Positions 32,369-48,055 of a stretch of 64,000 nt of DNA are shown one piece after another. The number at the start of each line of letters is the position of its first letter. The first letter of the stretch is position 1. A model generated the notes under the pieces. It made no database searches and had not been told where the DNA came from. It worked only from the letters and a program-made list of their open reading frames with translations. The stretch lies in the NCBI RefSeq assembly GCF_000696575.1, contig NZ_JMSQ01000008.1:330254-394253 (forward strand), given 5' to 3'. The DNA is from Siccibacter colletis (GTDB taxonomy: Bacteria > Pseudomonadota > Gammaproteobacteria > Enterobacterales > Enterobacteriaceae). The translations under genes were made by a program, and so were the position numbers.

Positions 32369-32450
32369 GCCCGGTTGCGTGAGCGTACCGGGCCTGAAAA
32401 TCAACTATAACATCCTGTTATGCGGGCGGATAACGCATTGTCATCCGCCC
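32369..32450 (-). other. Two hairpins between pstS and pstC (attenuator-like)
   Basis: GGGCGGAT / ATCCGCCC (32424-32450), directly after pstS, and GCCCGGT / ACCGGGC (32369-32393). Weak U-tracts suggest partial termination or 3'-end protection of the pstS transcript, giving excess binding protein over permease. Confidence 0.6.
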
Positions 32451-32458
32451 CGATACGC

Positions 32459-33499
32459 TTAGTACAGTGCTTTACCGCTGCTGTCTTTTACGTTGGTTTT
32501 CCATGCTGCACGAATCTGCTCAACAACGCTGTCCGGCAGGCTGGCGTAATCCAGGTCGTTCGCTTCTTTGGCGCCGTCTTTGAAGGCCCAGTCGAAGAAC
32601 TTCAGCACTTCAGCGCCCTGCTCAGGTTTCTTCTGCTCTTTGTGAACCAGGATGAAGGTGGTGGAGGTAATCGGCCACGCATCGTCACCTTTCTGGTTAG
32701 TCAGGTCCTGTGCGAAGGATTTGCTCCAGTCCACTTCTTTCGCGGCGTTGGAGAAGCTCTCTTCGGTCGGGCTTACCGGCTTGCCGTCAGCAGAGATCAG
32801 CTTGGTGTAAGCCAGGTTGTTCTGCTTAGCGTAAGCGTATTCAACGTAACCGATAGCACCCGGCAGACGCTGTACGAAGGCTGCGATACCGTCGTTACCT
32901 TTACCGCCCAGACCGGTCGGCCAGTTAACGGTAGAGCCAGAGCCTACTTTAGATTTCCACTCTTCGTTCACTTTGGCCAGGTAGCCGGTGAAGACGAAGG
33001 AGGTGCCTGAACCGTCAGCACGACGCACAACGGCGATGTTCTGAGAAGGCAGTTTCAGACCCGGGTTGAGTTTGGTGATTGCCGCGTCATCCCATTTTTT
33101 GATTTTGCCCAGGTAGATGTCACCCAGGGTTTTGCCGTCCAGCACCAGCTCACCGGTTTTGATGCCCGGAACGTTGATGGCCAGCACCACACCACCGATA
33201 ACGGTCGGGAACTGGAACAGCCCTTCCTGCTGCAGTTTCTCGTCAGACAGCGGGGCGTCAGAGGCGCCGAAATCAACGGTGTTAGCGATAATCTGTTTTA
33301 CACCACCTGAGGAGCCGATACCCTGGTAGTTCACTTTGCTACCGGTAGCTTTCTGATAGGTATCTGCCCATTTGGCATACACCGGCGCAGGGAAGGTTGC
33401 ACCCGCGCCAGTCAGGCTTGCCGCTGCGTTAACAGCGAAAGCGCTCAGGGAGAAGGTCGCGGCGACAACAGTTGCGACAGTGGTACGCATGATGTTCAT
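32459..33499 (-). CDS. pstS: Periplasmic phosphate-binding protein PstS
   Basis: 346-residue precursor, as in E. coli. Signal peptide of about 25 residues ending VNAA before [13 protein letters not shown]. Phosphate-binding loop residues in [24 protein letters not shown] and [12 protein letters not shown] are conserved. First gene of the pst operon behind a Pho box. Confidence 0.98.
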   Translation of the reverse strand: MNIMRTTVATVVAATFSLSAFAVNAAASLTGAGATFPAPVYAKWADTYQKATGSKVNYQGIGSSGGVKQIIANTVDFGASDAPLSDEKLQQEGLFQFPTVIGGVVLAINVPGIKTGELVLDGKTLGDIYLGKIKKWDDAAITKLNPGLKLPSQNIAVVRRADGSGTSFVFTGYLAKVNEEWKSKVGSGSTVNWPTGLGGKGNDGIAAFVQRLPGAIGYVEYAYAKQNNLAYTKLISADGKPVSPTEESFSNAAKEVDWSKSFAQDLTNQKGDDAWPITSTTFILVHKEQKKPEQGAEVLKFFDWAFKDGAKEANDLDYASLPDSVVEQIRAAWKTNVKDSSGKALY

Positions 33500-33563
33500 A
33501 ATGTCTCCTGCAAGGTGTTCGTAAGGTGTTGTTTAGTTTCCACGATGAGCAAAATAGGACAAA

Positions 33564-33606
33564 CAGGTGACAGCTAAATGTACGAAATATGACAGTTTTG
33601 TGACAG
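33564..33606 (-). promoter_or_regulatory. Pho boxes and pstS promoter
   Basis: On the minus strand CTGTCAC-AAAA-CTGTCAT is followed by a weaker TTCGTACAT-type repeat and then CTGTCAC, at 11-bp spacing as in E. coli pstS. PhoB dimers bind these in place of a -35; a CCTATTTT-type -10 follows. In the rest of the 322-bp pstS-glmS gap (33607-33785) nothing else is recognised. Confidence 0.9.
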
Positions 33607-33786
33607 CGGGATCTTGTCGATAAGATTTTTCGTAAAACTATGTCTTTTCAATCAGATAAGGAGAAAGATGACGACAGGATGTCGGTAAAATTTTATTTTT
33701 ATTACAGTGAAAAAATAGCCGAATATGACAGAAAGTCATTTCTGAAGCGCATCTGATGGTGAGAATTGCGGGCGGGGATAAAGATA

Positions 33787-33814
33787 AAATGCCCCGCTTA
33801 TTATCAAGCGGGGC
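33787..33814 (-). terminator. glmS terminator
   Basis: Minus-strand stem GCCCCGCTT / AAGCGGGGC-type followed by ATTTT, just past the glmS stop. Confidence 0.88.
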
Positions 33815-33821
33815 GTGAGAA

Positions 33822-35651
33822 TTACTCGACGGTCACCGATTTTGCCAGGTTGCGCGGCTGATCGACGTCGGTGCCTTTAATAAGCGCGACGTGATAGGCC
33901 AGCAGCTGCAGCGGAACGGTATAGAAGATCGGGGCGATGCTCTCTTCCACATGCGGCATCTGGATAATGTGCATGTTATCGCTGCTGGTGAAACCGGCAT
34001 CCTGATCGGCGAAGACAAACAGCACACCGCCGCGGGCGCGTACTTCTTCGATGTTAGATTTCAGTTTTTCCAGCAGCTCGTTGTTCGGCGCCACCACGAT
34101 CACCGGCATGTCAGCGTCAATCAGCGCCAGCGGGCCGTGTTTCAGCTCCCCTGCCGCGTAGGCTTCGGCGTGGATGTAGGAGATCTCTTTCAGCTTCAGC
34201 GCACCTTCAAGGGCAATCGGATATTGATCGCCGCGGCCAAGGAACAGCGCGTGATGCTTGTCAGAGAAGGCTTCCGCCAGCGCCTCGATGCGTTTGTCCT
34301 GAGAGAGCATCTGCTCGATACGGTTCGGCAGCGCCTGCAGGCCATGCACGATGTCCTGTTCAATCGCCGCGTCCACGCCTTTCAGACGGCTCAGTTTCGC
34401 CACCAGCATCAGCAGCACGGTCAACTGGGTGGTAAACGCCTTGGTAGACGCCACGCCAATTTCGGTGCCCGCTTTGGTCATCAGCGCCAGGTCAGATTCA
34501 CGCACCAGCGAGGAGCCAGGCACGTTGCAGATCGCCAGCGAGCCCAGATAACCCAGCTCTTTCGACAGACGCAGCGCCGCCAGAGTATCTGCGGTTTCGC
34601 CGGACTGCGACAGGGTGATCATCAGGCTGTTACGGCGCACGGCGGATTTACGGTAGCGGAACTCAGAGGCGATCTCCACGTCACACGGCACGCCCGCCAG
34701 CGATTCAAACCAGTAGCGCGACACCATACCGGAGTTGTACGACGTGCCGCACGCTACGATCTGGATGTGCTCTACCTGTGACAGCAGCGCGTTCGCCTGC
34801 GGGCCCAGTTCGCTGAGATCAACCTCACCGTGGCTGATGCGCCCGGTCAGGGTATTTTTGATAGCGTTCGGCTGCTCGTAAATCTCTTTCTGCATGTAGT
34901 GACGGTAGATACCTTTATCGCCCGCATCGTACTGCAGGTTGGATTCGATCTCCTGACGCGTGGTTTCCGCGCCAGACTTATCGAACACCTTCACGCTGCG
35001 GCGGGTCACTTCGGCAATATCGCCCTCTTCAAGGAAGATAAAGCGGCGGGTCACCGGGAGAAGCGCCAGCTGATCGGAGGCGATAAAGTTTTCCCCCATG
35101 CCGAGGCCGATAACCAGCGGGCTGCCGGAACGGGCCGCCAGCAGGGTGCTCGGGTCGCGGGTATCCATGATCACCGTGCCGTAGGCACCGCGCAGCTGCG
35201 GGATAGTACGCAGCACCGCTTCGCGCAGCGTACCGCCCTGGGCCAGCTCCCAGTGCACCAGGTGAGCGATAACTTCGGTGTCGGTTTCGGAGACGAAGGT
35301 ATAGCCGCGCGCTTTCAGTTCTTCACGCAGCGGTTCGTGGTTTTCGATAATGCCATTGTGCACTACCACGATATGTTCAGAAACATGCGGGTGCGCATTC
35401 CCTTCTGACGGTTCGCCGTGGGTCGCCCAGCGGGTATGGGCAATCCCCGTACCGCCGTGCAGGGCGTGCTCTTCTGCCGCCTGAGCCAGCATCTGTACTT
35501 TGCCAAGACGGCGCAGACGCGTCATCCTGCCTTCACTGTCCACCACCGCCAGACCCGCAGAGTCATAGCCGCGATACTCCAGACGACGCAACCCTTCGAG
35601 AAGGATCTCAGCAATATCACGTTGCGCGACCGCGCCAACAATTCCACACAT
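33822..35651 (-). CDS. glmS: Glucosamine-6-phosphate synthase GlmS
   Basis: 609 residues. Makes glucosamine-6-phosphate from fructose-6-phosphate and glutamine, the first step to UDP-GlcNAc. N-terminal Ntn glutaminase with MCGIVGA (Cys2 nucleophile after Met removal), and two SIS isomerase domains ([36 protein letters not shown]). C-terminal KSVTVE conserved. Co-transcribed with glmU upstream; in enterobacteria the mRNA is controlled by the GlmZ/GlmY small RNAs. Confidence 0.98.
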   Translation of the reverse strand: MCGIVGAVAQRDIAEILLEGLRRLEYRGYDSAGLAVVDSEGRMTRLRRLGKVQMLAQAAEEHALHGGTGIAHTRWATHGEPSEGNAHPHVSEHIVVVHNGIIENHEPLREELKARGYTFVSETDTEVIAHLVHWELAQGGTLREAVLRTIPQLRGAYGTVIMDTRDPSTLLAARSGSPLVIGLGMGENFIASDQLALLPVTRRFIFLEEGDIAEVTRRSVKVFDKSGAETTRQEIESNLQYDAGDKGIYRHYMQKEIYEQPNAIKNTLTGRISHGEVDLSELGPQANALLSQVEHIQIVACGTSYNSGMVSRYWFESLAGVPCDVEIASEFRYRKSAVRRNSLMITLSQSGETADTLAALRLSKELGYLGSLAICNVPGSSLVRESDLALMTKAGTEIGVASTKAFTTQLTVLLMLVAKLSRLKGVDAAIEQDIVHGLQALPNRIEQMLSQDKRIEALAEAFSDKHHALFLGRGDQYPIALEGALKLKEISYIHAEAYAAGELKHGPLALIDADMPVIVVAPNNELLEKLKSNIEEVRARGGVLFVFADQDAGFTSSDNMHIIQMPHVEESIAPIFYTVPLQLLAYHVALIKGTDVDQPRNLAKSVTVE

Positions 35652-35841
35652 AGTTTTTGATTCCTGATTCTGGCATTACGCCACGCGTTGTCTGACGACC
35701 TTGTTGCCCGTTTACCGGGCGCCCCGAGCCTTGTAGAGAGTGGGGTTATTATTCTGGTACTGCTGGTGGGCGGGAGATTATGTTATCCCCTCATCCCGGC
35801 ACGTCGCAGGTGCTTTCACATCCCCGACGTGCAAACGTTCA

Positions 35842-35864
35842 GCGGGCAGCAAAATGCCGCCCGC
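35842..35864 (-). other. Hairpin in the glmU-glmS intergenic region
   Basis: GCGGGC / GCCCGC outer stem with GCA / TGC inside, starting 7 bp after the glmU stop, in a 219-bp gap. No strong U-tract. May mark RNase E processing or 3'-end protection of the glmU transcript. No other element was recognised in the gap; GlmZ pairing was not tested. Confidence 0.5.
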
Positions 35865-35870
35865 CGCGTA

Positions 35871-37241
35871 TTACTTTTTCTTCACCGGACGCTGCCAGCC
35901 CTGCTTGTGCACCTGCGGAACGCGGCTCAGCACCAGCTCGTGCTCTGCAACATCGCGCGTCACGGTGGTGCCTGCGGCGATGGTGGCGCCGTTGCCGACG
36001 CTAACCGGGGCCACCAGCTGGGTATCGGAGCCGACAAACACGTCATCGCCAATCAACGTTTTATGCTTGTTCGCGCCATCGTAGTTGCAGGTGATGGTGC
36101 CCGCGCCGATATTTACGTTATCGCCAATCTCGGCATCGCCCAGATAGCTGAGATGACCCGCTTTGGAGCCTTTGCCCAGGCGCGCTTTTTTCATCTCAAC
36201 GAAGTTGCCGACGTGGGCGCCTTCTGCCAGCTCAGCACCCGGACGCAGACGGGCAAACGGCCCGATGGTGCAGGCGGCGTCGAGGCGCGCATCTTCCACC
36301 ACGGTATAAGGGCTGATTTCGCAGTCGTCACCGATGACGCTGTTTTTAATCACGCAGCCGGTACCGATCTTCACGCGGTGACCGAGGGTGACCTGACCTT
36401 CGATGATGACGTTAGTGTCGATCTCAACGTCGCGGCCATGTGTCAGCTCGCCGCGCAGATCGAAACGGGTCGGATCGAGCAGCATCACGCCAGCAAGCAG
36501 CAGTTTTTCCGCCTGCTCTGCCTGATACACGCGCTCAAGACGGGAGAGCTGCAGGCGGTTATTCACGCCTTCCACTTCACTCAGGCGATCCGGGTGCGCA
36601 GCAACCACCTCACGGCCTTCCTGATGCGCCATCGCGATCACGTCCGTAATGTAATATTCGCCCTGCGCATTATTGTTGTTCAGCTTGCCCAACCAGCGCT
36701 TCAGGTCGGCCCCGTTGGCCACCAGAATGCCGGTGTTGATTTCGTTAATCTGGCGCTGCGCCTCGGTTGCGTCTTTGTGTTCAACAATGCCGACGACCGC
36801 GCCATTCTCACGCACGATGCGGCCATAGCCGGTCGGGTCGTCGAGTTTGACGGTCAGCAGACCAATGCCGCCCTGCGGCTTCGCCGCACGCAGGCGGGTC
36901 AGCGTCTCTAAGGTAATCAGCGGTACGTCGCCGTAGAGCATCAGGATGTCTTCGTCATCGGAAAAGAACGGGGCGGCCTGCTGCATCGCGTGTCCGGTAC
37001 CCAACTGTTCGGCCTGCAATACCCAGTTCAGCGCGTCGCCGCGCAGCGTCTGCTTCAGCAGTTCACCGCCGTGGCCATATACCAGATGCACGTTTTTCGC
37101 GCCTGATTTATTAGCAGTATCAATGACATGCTGAACCATTGGTTTCCCGGCGATACGGTGCAGCACCTTCGGCAGATCGGAATACATGCGGGTCCCTTTG
37201 CCAGCGGCGAGGATCACCACGCTTAATGCATTGTTTGACAT
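35871..37241 (-). CDS. glmU: Bifunctional GlmU uridyltransferase/acetyltransferase
   Basis: 456 residues. The N-terminal pyrophosphorylase domain has [18 protein letters not shown] (about 12-29); the C-terminal left-handed beta helix has many hexapeptide repeats ([34 protein letters not shown]). It acetylates GlcN-1-P and forms UDP-GlcNAc for peptidoglycan and LPS. First gene of glmUS. Confidence 0.98.
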   Translation of the reverse strand: MSNNALSVVILAAGKGTRMYSDLPKVLHRIAGKPMVQHVIDTANKSGAKNVHLVYGHGGELLKQTLRGDALNWVLQAEQLGTGHAMQQAAPFFSDDEDILMLYGDVPLITLETLTRLRAAKPQGGIGLLTVKLDDPTGYGRIVRENGAVVGIVEHKDATEAQRQINEINTGILVANGADLKRWLGKLNNNNAQGEYYITDVIAMAHQEGREVVAAHPDRLSEVEGVNNRLQLSRLERVYQAEQAEKLLLAGVMLLDPTRFDLRGELTHGRDVEIDTNVIIEGQVTLGHRVKIGTGCVIKNSVIGDDCEISPYTVVEDARLDAACTIGPFARLRPGAELAEGAHVGNFVEMKKARLGKGSKAGHLSYLGDAEIGDNVNIGAGTITCNYDGANKHKTLIGDDVFVGSDTQLVAPVSVGNGATIAAGTTVTRDVAEHELVLSRVPQVHKQGWQRPVKKK

Positions 37242-37550
37242 ACGCGTCCTGATTCAAAATTTGGTAAGAAGTAAAACGGTTTCACATTGAAAATTCTACA
37301 TATTTTTCAGCATGAAATGGCACCACTGAAAGCGACATTTTTCCGTTATCCACGGGCGTTTTCAGCCCCATCTCAGGCCTTTTCTGCCTGTTCTGAGCGC
37401 ATAACAAACCGTCCGGGTCGTGGAATTCTCCACAGTGTAGCGCTTTTTTAATTGTCTGAAATTAAGTGCTGCATCCGGAATGAGAAGAGGGGGCAGGTGG
37501 CGACGGGTTTTATGCAGGCAGAACGCCCGTAGCGCGACGAATAACGGACA

Positions 37551-37582
37551 AAAAAAATGCCAGTCATCAGACTGGCATTTTC
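37551..37582 (-). terminator. atp operon terminator
   Basis: AATGCCAGTC / GACTGGCATT stem with a U-tract on the minus strand, after atpC. The remaining 37242-37550 gap is AT-rich near glmU and should hold the glmU promoter, but I could not resolve hexamers. Confidence 0.9.
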
Positions 37583-37597
37583 ACGTTCAAGCCGGTG

Positions 37598-38017
37598 TTA
37601 CATCGCTTTTTTGGTCAACTCGATAACGCGCAGTTTCGCGATCGCTTTAGCCAGTTCAGCAGAAGCCTGGGCATAGTCCACGTCACCGTGGGAGCTACGC
37701 ACCTGCTCTTCAGCCTTACGCTTCGCTTCCAGGGCTCGCGCTTCGTCGAGATCCTGACCACGAATCGCGGTATCAGCCAGAACGGTCACGCTGCCGGGTT
37801 GTACTTCAAGTACCCCGCCGGACAGGTAGATATACTCTTCATGACCGTGCTGCTTAACGATGCGGATCATACCAGGCTTAATGGCAGTGAGCAGCGGGGC
37901 GTGGCCCGGGTAAATACCCAGCTCACCTTCGCTACCCGTTACCTGGATTTTTTCCACGGTGCCGGTAAACATCTGTTTCTCAGCACTCACGACATCCAGG
38001 TGGTAAGTCATAGCCAT
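37598..38017 (-). CDS. atpC: ATP synthase F1 epsilon subunit
   Basis: 139 residues. Central-stalk subunit and inhibitor of ATP hydrolysis: N-terminal beta sandwich (to about 85) with [10 protein letters not shown] and a C-terminal helical hairpin. Last gene of atpIBEFHAGDC, 20 bp after atpD. Confidence 0.98.
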   Translation of the reverse strand: MAMTYHLDVVSAEKQMFTGTVEKIQVTGSEGELGIYPGHAPLLTAIKPGMIRIVKQHGHEEYIYLSGGVLEVQPGSVTVLADTAIRGQDLDEARALEAKRKAEEQVRSSHGDVDYAQASAELAKAIAKLRVIELTKKAM

Positions 38018-38037
38018 GTCACCCTCCGATTAAGGCG

Positions 38038-40310
<2,273 letters not shown>

Positions 40311-40360
40311 GAGCTTCTCCTCAATGCCTTGCGGCTTGCCTTACAGCAAGCCGCCAGACG

Positions 40361-41902
40361 TTACCAGGACTGGGTTGCTTTGAAGGAATCGAGGATGCTT
40401 TTCAGCTTGCCTTCGATTTCATCGTTATAGCCACCGGTCTGGTTAATCTCTTGCATCAGCGGAGCGTGGTCACGGTCAACGTAAGCCAGCAGAGCGGCTT
40501 CGAAGCTACCGATTTTCGCCAGTTCCACATCTTCGAGGTAACCGCGTTCAGCCGCGAACAGTACCAGACCCTGCTGAGCAACAGACATTGGCGCGTACTG
40601 TTTCTGCTTCAGCAGCTCGGTCACTTTCTGACCGTGGCTCAGCTGTTTACGGGTTGCTTCGTCCAGATCGGATGCGAACTGAGAGAACGCAGCCAGTTCA
40701 CGATACTGTGCCAGCGCGGTACGAATACCACCGGACAGTTTCTTGATGATCTTGGTCTGAGCAGCACCACCAACACGGGATACGGAGATACCCGGGTTAA
40801 CCGCCGGACGAATACCGGAGTTAAACAGGTTGGTTTCCAGGAAGATCTGACCATCGGTAATGGAGATTACGTTGGTCGGAACGAACGCAGAAACGTCACC
40901 CGCCTGGGTTTCGATGATCGGCAGCGCGGTCAGAGAACCGGTTTGGCCTTTCACTTCACCGTTGGTGAAACGCTCAACGTACTCAGCGCTAACGCGAGAT
41001 GCACGCTCCAGCAGACGGGAGTGGAGATAGAACACGTCGCCCGGGAATGCTTCACGTCCTGGCGGACGGCGCAGCAGCAGGGAAACCTGACGGTAAGCAA
41101 CAGCCTGTTTAGACAGGTCATCGTAAACGATCAGTGCATCTTCACCGCGGTCGCGGAAGTATTCGCCCATCGCGCAGCCGGCGTACGGAGCCAGGTACTG
41201 CAGCGCAGCGGATTCAGACGCGGTAGCAACCACAACGATGGTGTTAGCCAGCGCGTTGTGTTCTTCCAGCTTACGTACCACGTTAGAAATAGTGGACGCT
41301 TTCTGGCCGATAGCGACGTACACGCATTTGATGCCGGAGTCGCGCTGGTTGATGATCGCATCGATTGCCATCGCGGTTTTACCGGTCTGACGGTCACCGA
41401 TGATCAGCTCACGCTGGCCACGGCCGATTGGAATCATCGCATCGACGGATTTGTAACCGGTCTGTACCGGCTGATCAACGGACTGACGATCGATAACGCC
41501 CGGTGCGATAACTTCGATTGGTGAGAAACCATCGTTGTCGATCGGACCTTTACCATCAATCGGCGCACCCAGGGTGTTAACCACACGGCCCAGCAGGCCA
41601 CGGCCAACCGGAACTTCCAGGATACGACCGGTGCACTTCACTTTCATGCCTTCGGCGAGGTCAGAATACGGACCCATTACCACGGCACCTACGGAGTCGC
41701 GCTCCAGGTTCAGTGCGATAGCGTAACGGTTACCCGGCAGTGCGATCATTTCGCCCTGCATTACATCGGCCAGGCCGTTGATGCGGATAACACCGTCGCT
41801 TACAGAAACAATAGTACCTTCGTTGTGAGCTTCGCTCACAACATTGAACTGAGCAATGCGCTGCTTGATCAGTTCGCTGATTTCGGTGGAATTCAGTTGC
41901 AT
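40361..41902 (-). CDS. atpA: ATP synthase F1 alpha subunit
   Basis: 513 residues. Non-catalytic nucleotide-binding subunit with Walker A GDRQTGKT (169-176) and the arginine-finger region [10 protein letters not shown]-terminal segment [16 protein letters not shown] docks the delta subunit. Confidence 0.99.
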   Translation of the reverse strand: MQLNSTEISELIKQRIAQFNVVSEAHNEGTIVSVSDGVIRINGLADVMQGEMIALPGNRYAIALNLERDSVGAVVMGPYSDLAEGMKVKCTGRILEVPVGRGLLGRVVNTLGAPIDGKGPIDNDGFSPIEVIAPGVIDRQSVDQPVQTGYKSVDAMIPIGRGQRELIIGDRQTGKTAMAIDAIINQRDSGIKCVYVAIGQKASTISNVVRKLEEHNALANTIVVVATASESAALQYLAPYAGCAMGEYFRDRGEDALIVYDDLSKQAVAYRQVSLLLRRPPGREAFPGDVFYLHSRLLERASRVSAEYVERFTNGEVKGQTGSLTALPIIETQAGDVSAFVPTNVISITDGQIFLETNLFNSGIRPAVNPGISVSRVGGAAQTKIIKKLSGGIRTALAQYRELAAFSQFASDLDEATRKQLSHGQKVTELLKQKQYAPMSVAQQGLVLFAAERGYLEDVELAKIGSFEAALLAYVDRDHAPLMQEINQTGGYNDEIEGKLKSILDSFKATQSW

Positions 41903-41914
41903 GCTCCAGTCCCC

Positions 41915-42448
41915 TTAAGACTGCAAGACGTCTGCAAGGCGCTCAAGACGGCCGCGTACGCTACCATCAATGACCATATCACCCGAGCGGATGATTACGC
42001 CTGCCATTACAGACTTATCGATTTTGCAATTCAGCTTCACTTTGCGTGATAGACGTTTTTCCATCGCGGCGCTGATTTTCGAGAGCTGGTCTTCACTCAG
42101 TACGTTTGCAGAAGTGACTTCAACTTCCGCAGTAGCCTCGCTGGCTTCGCGTAACTCAATGAAAAGCTCAAGAACGTCAGGGAGCGCTTTCAGACGACCA
42201 TTAGAAGCCATTACCTTAATCAGGTTCTGGCCATTGGCGTCCAGCTGCTCACCACAAATTGCGATAAACGACTCGGCGAGCGTTTCCGGTGCCAGGGCAC
42301 CGGAGATAAGCTCTGCCATGTAGTCGTTTTTCGTCACCTCGGCGGCGAAAGCCAGCATGTCCTGCCAGCGATCGACACTCTGGTGTTCGACGGCAAAGTC
42401 AAAAGCTGCTTTGGCGTAGGGGCGAGCTACAGTTACAAATTCAGACAT
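41915..42448 (-). CDS. atpH: ATP synthase F1 delta subunit
   Basis: 177 residues. Peripheral-stalk subunit joining alpha3beta3 to the b dimer: six-helix N-domain starting [19 protein letters not shown], and a C-terminal family signature in [21 protein letters not shown]. Confidence 0.98.
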   Translation of the reverse strand: MSEFVTVARPYAKAAFDFAVEHQSVDRWQDMLAFAAEVTKNDYMAELISGALAPETLAESFIAICGEQLDANGQNLIKVMASNGRLKALPDVLELFIELREASEATAEVEVTSANVLSEDQLSKISAAMEKRLSRKVKLNCKIDKSVMAGVIIRSGDMVIDGSVRGRLERLADVLQS

Positions 42449-42462
42449 CAGCCCCTCCCTCC

Positions 42463-42933
42463 TTACAGTTCAGCGACCAGTTTATCGACGATGTCGCTGT
42501 TAGCAGCTTCATCCACGGAACGTTCGATGATTTTCTCGGCGCCAGCAACAGCCAGCACAGCGACCTGCTTACGCAGCTCCTCGCGAGCACGTTTACGCTC
42601 GGCGTCAATTTCCGCCTGAGCCTGCGTCACGATTTTGTTACGTTCCTGTTCTGCTTCAGCTTTAGCTTCGTCCAGGATCTGAGAGCGACGCTTGTTCGCC
42701 TGCTCGATGATTACCTGGGCTTCCGCTTTCGCTTTTTTCAGCTGGTCGGTCGCGTTGGCCTGTGCAAGGTCCAAATCCTTTTTAGCTCGTTCTGCGGAAG
42801 CCAGCCCGTCAGCAATTTCTTTTTGACGTTTTTCGATGGCAGCCATAATTGGCGGCCATACGTACTTCATGCAGAACAGAACGAACAGGACAAACGCGAT
42901 GGCCTGGCCGAGGATTGTTGCGTTAAGATTCAC
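42463..42933 (-). CDS. atpF: ATP synthase F0 b subunit
   Basis: 156 residues. One N-terminal TM helix ([23 protein letters not shown]), then a long charged Ala-rich dimerising helix from about residue 30 that forms the stator stalk. Confidence 0.98.
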   Translation of the reverse strand: MNLNATILGQAIAFVLFVLFCMKYVWPPIMAAIEKRQKEIADGLASAERAKKDLDLAQANATDQLKKAKAEAQVIIEQANKRRSQILDEAKAEAEQERNKIVTQAQAEIDAERKRAREELRKQVAVLAVAGAEKIIERSVDEAANSDIVDKLVAEL

Positions 42934-42953
42934 AGCACAATGCCTCTTTATTA

Positions 42954-43249
<296 letters not shown>

Positions 43250-43280
43250 TCAGTTAAAACGCAGTAGTGTTGTTTAAAAA

Positions 43281-44488
<1,208 letters not shown>

Positions 44489-44574
44489 AATTTGCTCCTG
44501 CTCCCTTTGGGGTAGGTTGCGTGTCGTATAAAACGTTCTTTAACGCTCTGAGTCAAGCATCAAAAAGCGGTCAA

Positions 44575-44602
44575 ATTATACGGGGCGGACTCGTGATTTC
44601 AA
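44575..44602 (-). promoter_or_regulatory. atp operon promoter
   Basis: Minus strand TTGAAA (44602-44597), a 16-bp spacer and a perfect TATAAT (44580-44575), 87 bp before atpI, closely resembling the principal E. coli atpI promoter. A second TTGACT followed by TTTATA lies downstream. Confidence 0.85.
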
Positions 44603-45100
44603 ACAATAAGTAGCAAAAAGGTGAACAAATGTTTAATTAAATTTCGACAGCGCTATTTTTGAAGTTTTCGAGAATCGCAAAATCAGCGCGATAAACTGCA
44701 AACTTCATTGAATACCAGGCTACAAAGCGTGCTTAAGATCACATTATAAACACTTAACGGGCTTGTTTATTAACATCTCTTCAGAAAGCGTCCGCACCAT
44801 GCTTTTGATTATTAAGTGAAATATCGAGTACTCTTTTTAAAATACCTCAATACAACATTAAAACGTTTTATTGACATCACTGACAAAGTTTTAACATTTA
44901 ACTGCAGTTGAATATTTCAATTTTTAGCAGCCTGATATTTTCAGAGTTTACTATTTGGCTGATTAACAAAAAGAGCCACGTTACCTTCTCGAAAAATCAC
45001 AGTAACAATAAGGTTAATAGCAAAAAGCGTAATCAATGAGAATTAATGTCATTGTTAACATTTTACCAACAACCTTATTTTGTCGATTTATTGACGCGAA
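44603..45100. other. AT-rich non-coding region between rsmG and the atp promoter
   Basis: About 500 bp, conspicuously AT-rich with many A/T tracts, and no ORF or RNA gene recognised. A similar gap occurs between gidB and atpI in E. coli. It could bind H-NS/IHF or serve as an UP-type region. Confidence 0.6.
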
Positions 45101-45724
45101 TTAATTTCTGTTTGCCTTAATTATCACCAGATGGCGATCGCCTTCGAGCTGCGGCACGTTCAGTTTAACGATAGTTTCCACTTCGAACCCGGCAGGCAGC
45201 TGGCTGATTTCATCGTCAGGACGCTGGCCTTTCAGCGCATAGAAGCAGCCCTGCTCGCCCGGCAGATGATGACACCAGGTCACCATATCCGTCAGCGATG
45301 CGAAAGCGCGGCTTATCACGCCATCAAACGGTGGTTCAGCAGGGAAATCTTCAACGCGGCTCTGCACCGGGGTAACGTTCTCCAGCTTCAGCTCGTGCTG
45401 CACCTGCTTCAGGAAGCGTACGCGTTTGCCAAGGCTATCCAACAGCGTGAAATGCGCTTCAGGACGCACAATGGCCAGCGGGATACCCGGCAGACCCGGT
45501 CCGGTACCCACGTCAATGAAGCGCGAGCCGTTCATATGCGGTTCAACGACGATGCTGTCCATGATGTGACGGATCAACATCTCGTTCGGATCGCGTACCG
45601 AGGTAAGATTATAGGCTTTATTCCACTTGTTCAGCATTTCGACGTAGGCCACCAGCTGCTGCTGCTGATTTTCAGGAAGCGTGATGCCCGCGGCGCTGAG
45701 CAGACGAGAGAGTTTGTTTAGCAC
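45101..45724 (-). CDS. rsmG: 16S rRNA m7G527 methyltransferase RsmG
   Basis: 207 residues. Rossmann methyltransferase with SAM motif [17 protein letters not shown] and downstream [12 protein letters not shown]. Methylates G527 of 16S rRNA; loss gives low-level streptomycin resistance. It lies 70 bp after mnmG; the gap has a CCCCTC/GAGGGG hairpin. Confidence 0.98.
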   Translation of the reverse strand: MLNKLSRLLSAAGITLPENQQQQLVAYVEMLNKWNKAYNLTSVRDPNEMLIRHIMDSIVVEPHMNGSRFIDVGTGPGLPGIPLAIVRPEAHFTLLDSLGKRVRFLKQVQHELKLENVTPVQSRVEDFPAEPPFDGVISRAFASLTDMVTWCHHLPGEQGCFYALKGQRPDDEISQLPAGFEVETIVKLNVPQLEGDRHLVIIKANRN

Positions 45725-45794
45725 GTTCGGTACCTGTTGGAAGAGAAATCAGAGAGGAAGCACTCCCCTCACCCGCAGGCGAGGGGACGTGCAA

Positions 45795-47684
45795 TCAGGC
45801 GCTACGACGCAGCATGCCTTGTTTTTTAAGCCAGACCAGCAAAATCGAGATCGCAGCAGGTGTGACGCCGGAAATACGTGACGCCTGGCCGATCGAGGAC
45901 GGTTTATGATCGTTAAGCTTGGCGATCACTTCGTTCGACAGCCCGGATACCTGACGGTAGTCCAGCGTGGCAGGCAGCAGCGTGTTCTCGTTGCGCTGCT
46001 GTTTTTCAATTTCTTCCTGCTGACGGGCGATATACCCCTCGTATTTCACCTGGATTTCAACCTGCTCTGCGGCCTGCGCATCGTCCAGACCCGGTGCGAA
46101 CGGCGTAAGGCCGATCAGCGTCTCGTAGGTCATCTCCGGACGGCGCAGCAGATCTTCGCCGCTGGCCTCGCGTGACAGCGGCGCAGTGAGGTGAGCATTC
46201 ACTTCTGCAACGTTCTCCGAGGCCGGGTGCAGCCAGGTTGCTTTCAGACGTTGACGCTCGCGCTCGATGTTTTCCAGCTTCTCGTTGAAGCGCACCCAGC
46301 GTGCGTCATCCACCAGCCCGAGTTCGCGGCCAGCTTCCGTCAGGCGCAGGTCAGCGTTGTCTTCACGCAGCATCAGACGATATTCCGCGCGGGAGGTAAA
46401 CATGCGGTACGGCTCTTTAGTGCCGAGCGTAGAGAGGTCGTCCACCAGCACACCGAGATACGCCTGATCGCGACGCGGCGCCCAGCCCTCTTTCTCGGCA
46501 GAGAAGCGCGCAGCGTTAAGGCCAGCCAGCAGACCCTGAGCGGCCGCCTCTTCGTAACCGGTGGTGCCGTTGATCTGCCCGGCAAAGAACAGACCTTCAA
46601 TGAATTTGCTTTCCAGCGTCGGTTTCAGATCGCGCGGGTCGAAGAAGTCGTACTCGATCGCATAGCCGGGACGCACGATCTTCGCGTTTTCCATCCCTTC
46701 CATCGAGCGGACAATCTGCATCTGCACGTCAAACGGCAGGCTGGTAGAGATGCCGTTCGGGTAAATCTCGTTGCTGGTCAGCCCTTCTGGCTCCAGGAAG
46801 ATCTGATGCGCGTTGCGATCGGCAAAACGCATCACCTTGTCTTCAATGGACGGGCAGTAACGCGGGCCGATCCCTTCGATGATCCCGGCATACATCGGGC
46901 TACGATCGAGGTTCTGGCGGATCACGTCATGGGTTTTCTCATTGGTATGCGTGATGTAGCACGGTACCTGACGTGGATGCTGGGAAGCGTTACCCATGAA
47001 CGAAAACACTGGCATTGGGTTATCGCCATGCTGTTGTCCAAGCACGCTGAAATCAATCGTACGGGCGTCAATGCGTGGGGGCGTACCGGTTTTCAGACGA
47101 TTCACGCGCAGCGGCAGTTCGCGCAGACGACGCGCCAGCGGAATGGACGGCGGATCGCCGGCACGGCCACCGCTGTAGTTGTCCAGTCCGATATGGATTT
47201 TGCCGTCCAGGAAGGTGCCCACGGTCAGAACCACCGCTTTGGCGCGGAACTTGAGGCCCATCTGGGTTACGGCACCGACCACACGATCGTTTTCCACAAT
47301 CAGATCGTCAACCGCCTGCTGGAAGATCATCAGGTTAGGTTGGTTCTCCAGGGCGGTGCGTACTGCCTGACGATAGAGCACGCGATCGGCCTGTGCGCGT
47401 GTCGCGCGAACAGCCGGGCCTTTGCTCGCGTTTAGTATCCTAAACTGAATGCCTGCCTGATCGATGGCCTGTGCCATCAGACCGCCGAGCGCATCCACTT
47501 CCTTCACCAGGTGTCCTTTCCCAATACCGCCGATCGCCGGGTTGCAGGACATCTGCCCCAGGGTGTCGATATTGTGTGTCAAAAGAAGGGTCTGTTGACC
47601 CATACGGGCTGCGGCCATCGCGGCCTCTGTGCCTGCATGACCCCCGCCAATGATGATGACGTCGAAAGGATCCTGATAAAACAT
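45795..47684 (-). CDS. mnmG: tRNA modification enzyme MnmG (GidA)
   Basis: 629 residues. FAD enzyme acting with MnmE at wobble uridine. FAD motif [10 protein letters not shown] (13-22), GidA signatures [12 protein letters not shown] and [17 protein letters not shown], and conserved cysteines in [13 protein letters not shown] and RYCPS. Its transcription leaves oriC, as in E. coli. Confidence 0.98.
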   Translation of the reverse strand: MFYQDPFDVIIIGGGHAGTEAAMAAARMGQQTLLLTHNIDTLGQMSCNPAIGGIGKGHLVKEVDALGGLMAQAIDQAGIQFRILNASKGPAVRATRAQADRVLYRQAVRTALENQPNLMIFQQAVDDLIVENDRVVGAVTQMGLKFRAKAVVLTVGTFLDGKIHIGLDNYSGGRAGDPPSIPLARRLRELPLRVNRLKTGTPPRIDARTIDFSVLGQQHGDNPMPVFSFMGNASQHPRQVPCYITHTNEKTHDVIRQNLDRSPMYAGIIEGIGPRYCPSIEDKVMRFADRNAHQIFLEPEGLTSNEIYPNGISTSLPFDVQMQIVRSMEGMENAKIVRPGYAIEYDFFDPRDLKPTLESKFIEGLFFAGQINGTTGYEEAAAQGLLAGLNAARFSAEKEGWAPRRDQAYLGVLVDDLSTLGTKEPYRMFTSRAEYRLMLREDNADLRLTEAGRELGLVDDARWVRFNEKLENIERERQRLKATWLHPASENVAEVNAHLTAPLSREASGEDLLRRPEMTYETLIGLTPFAPGLDDAQAAEQVEIQVKYEGYIARQQEEIEKQQRNENTLLPATLDYRQVSGLSNEVIAKLNDHKPSSIGQASRISGVTPAAISILLVWLKKQGMLRRSA

Positions 47685-47781
47685 GGTTGCCGAACCTCTG
47701 CGGTGTTGCGAATTGAGGGTAATGATCCCGGGCCGTGGATTCTACTCAACTTTAGCCCTGCGAGAAAGCAGCGGGATCATC

Positions 47782-48042
47782 GGGTATTAAAAAGAAGATC
47801 TATATATATGGAGATCTTTTCTATTATGATCTCTTATTACGATCGCCTTTCCCTGTGGATAAGCTTGATCCCACGTTGTAGATCAAGCAGATAGTAAGGA
47901 TCATTTACTGTGAATGATCGGTGATCCCACACCGTATAAGCTGGGATCAAAAGTGAGGGTTATGCACAGCTTAAAAATCATACTGCGGTTGTTATTGGGA
48001 TAACTACGGGTTAATCCAAGCTTTCCAGCAGAGTTATCCACA
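47782..48042. other. oriC: Chromosomal replication origin oriC
   Basis: Classical enterobacterial origin. DUE 13-mers at 47797-47809, 47813-47825 and 47828-47840, each starting GATC. DnaA boxes: R1 TTATCCACA (minus, 47854-47862), R2 TTATGCACA (47960-47968), R4 TTATCCACA (48034-48042); a weaker R3-like GGGATAACT lies near 47997-48005. Eleven GATC sites by hand count allow SeqA/Dam control. It is placed between mnmG and mioC. The conserved GGATCATTTACTGTGAATGA stretch resembles the E. coli Fis/M-site region. Confidence 0.97.
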
Positions 48043-48055
48043 TTCAAACGCCTGG

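Noticed and set aside
35688..36911. 407-codon open frame antisense to glmU
   Set aside because: Overlaps glmU entirely on the opposite strand with no domain signature.
44603..45100. Possible hidden gene in the AT-rich gap
   Set aside because: No open frame with a ribosome site; equivalent non-coding gap is known in E. coli.
46191..47435. 414-codon open frame antisense to mnmG
   Set aside because: Shadow frame over a conserved gene; no independent support.
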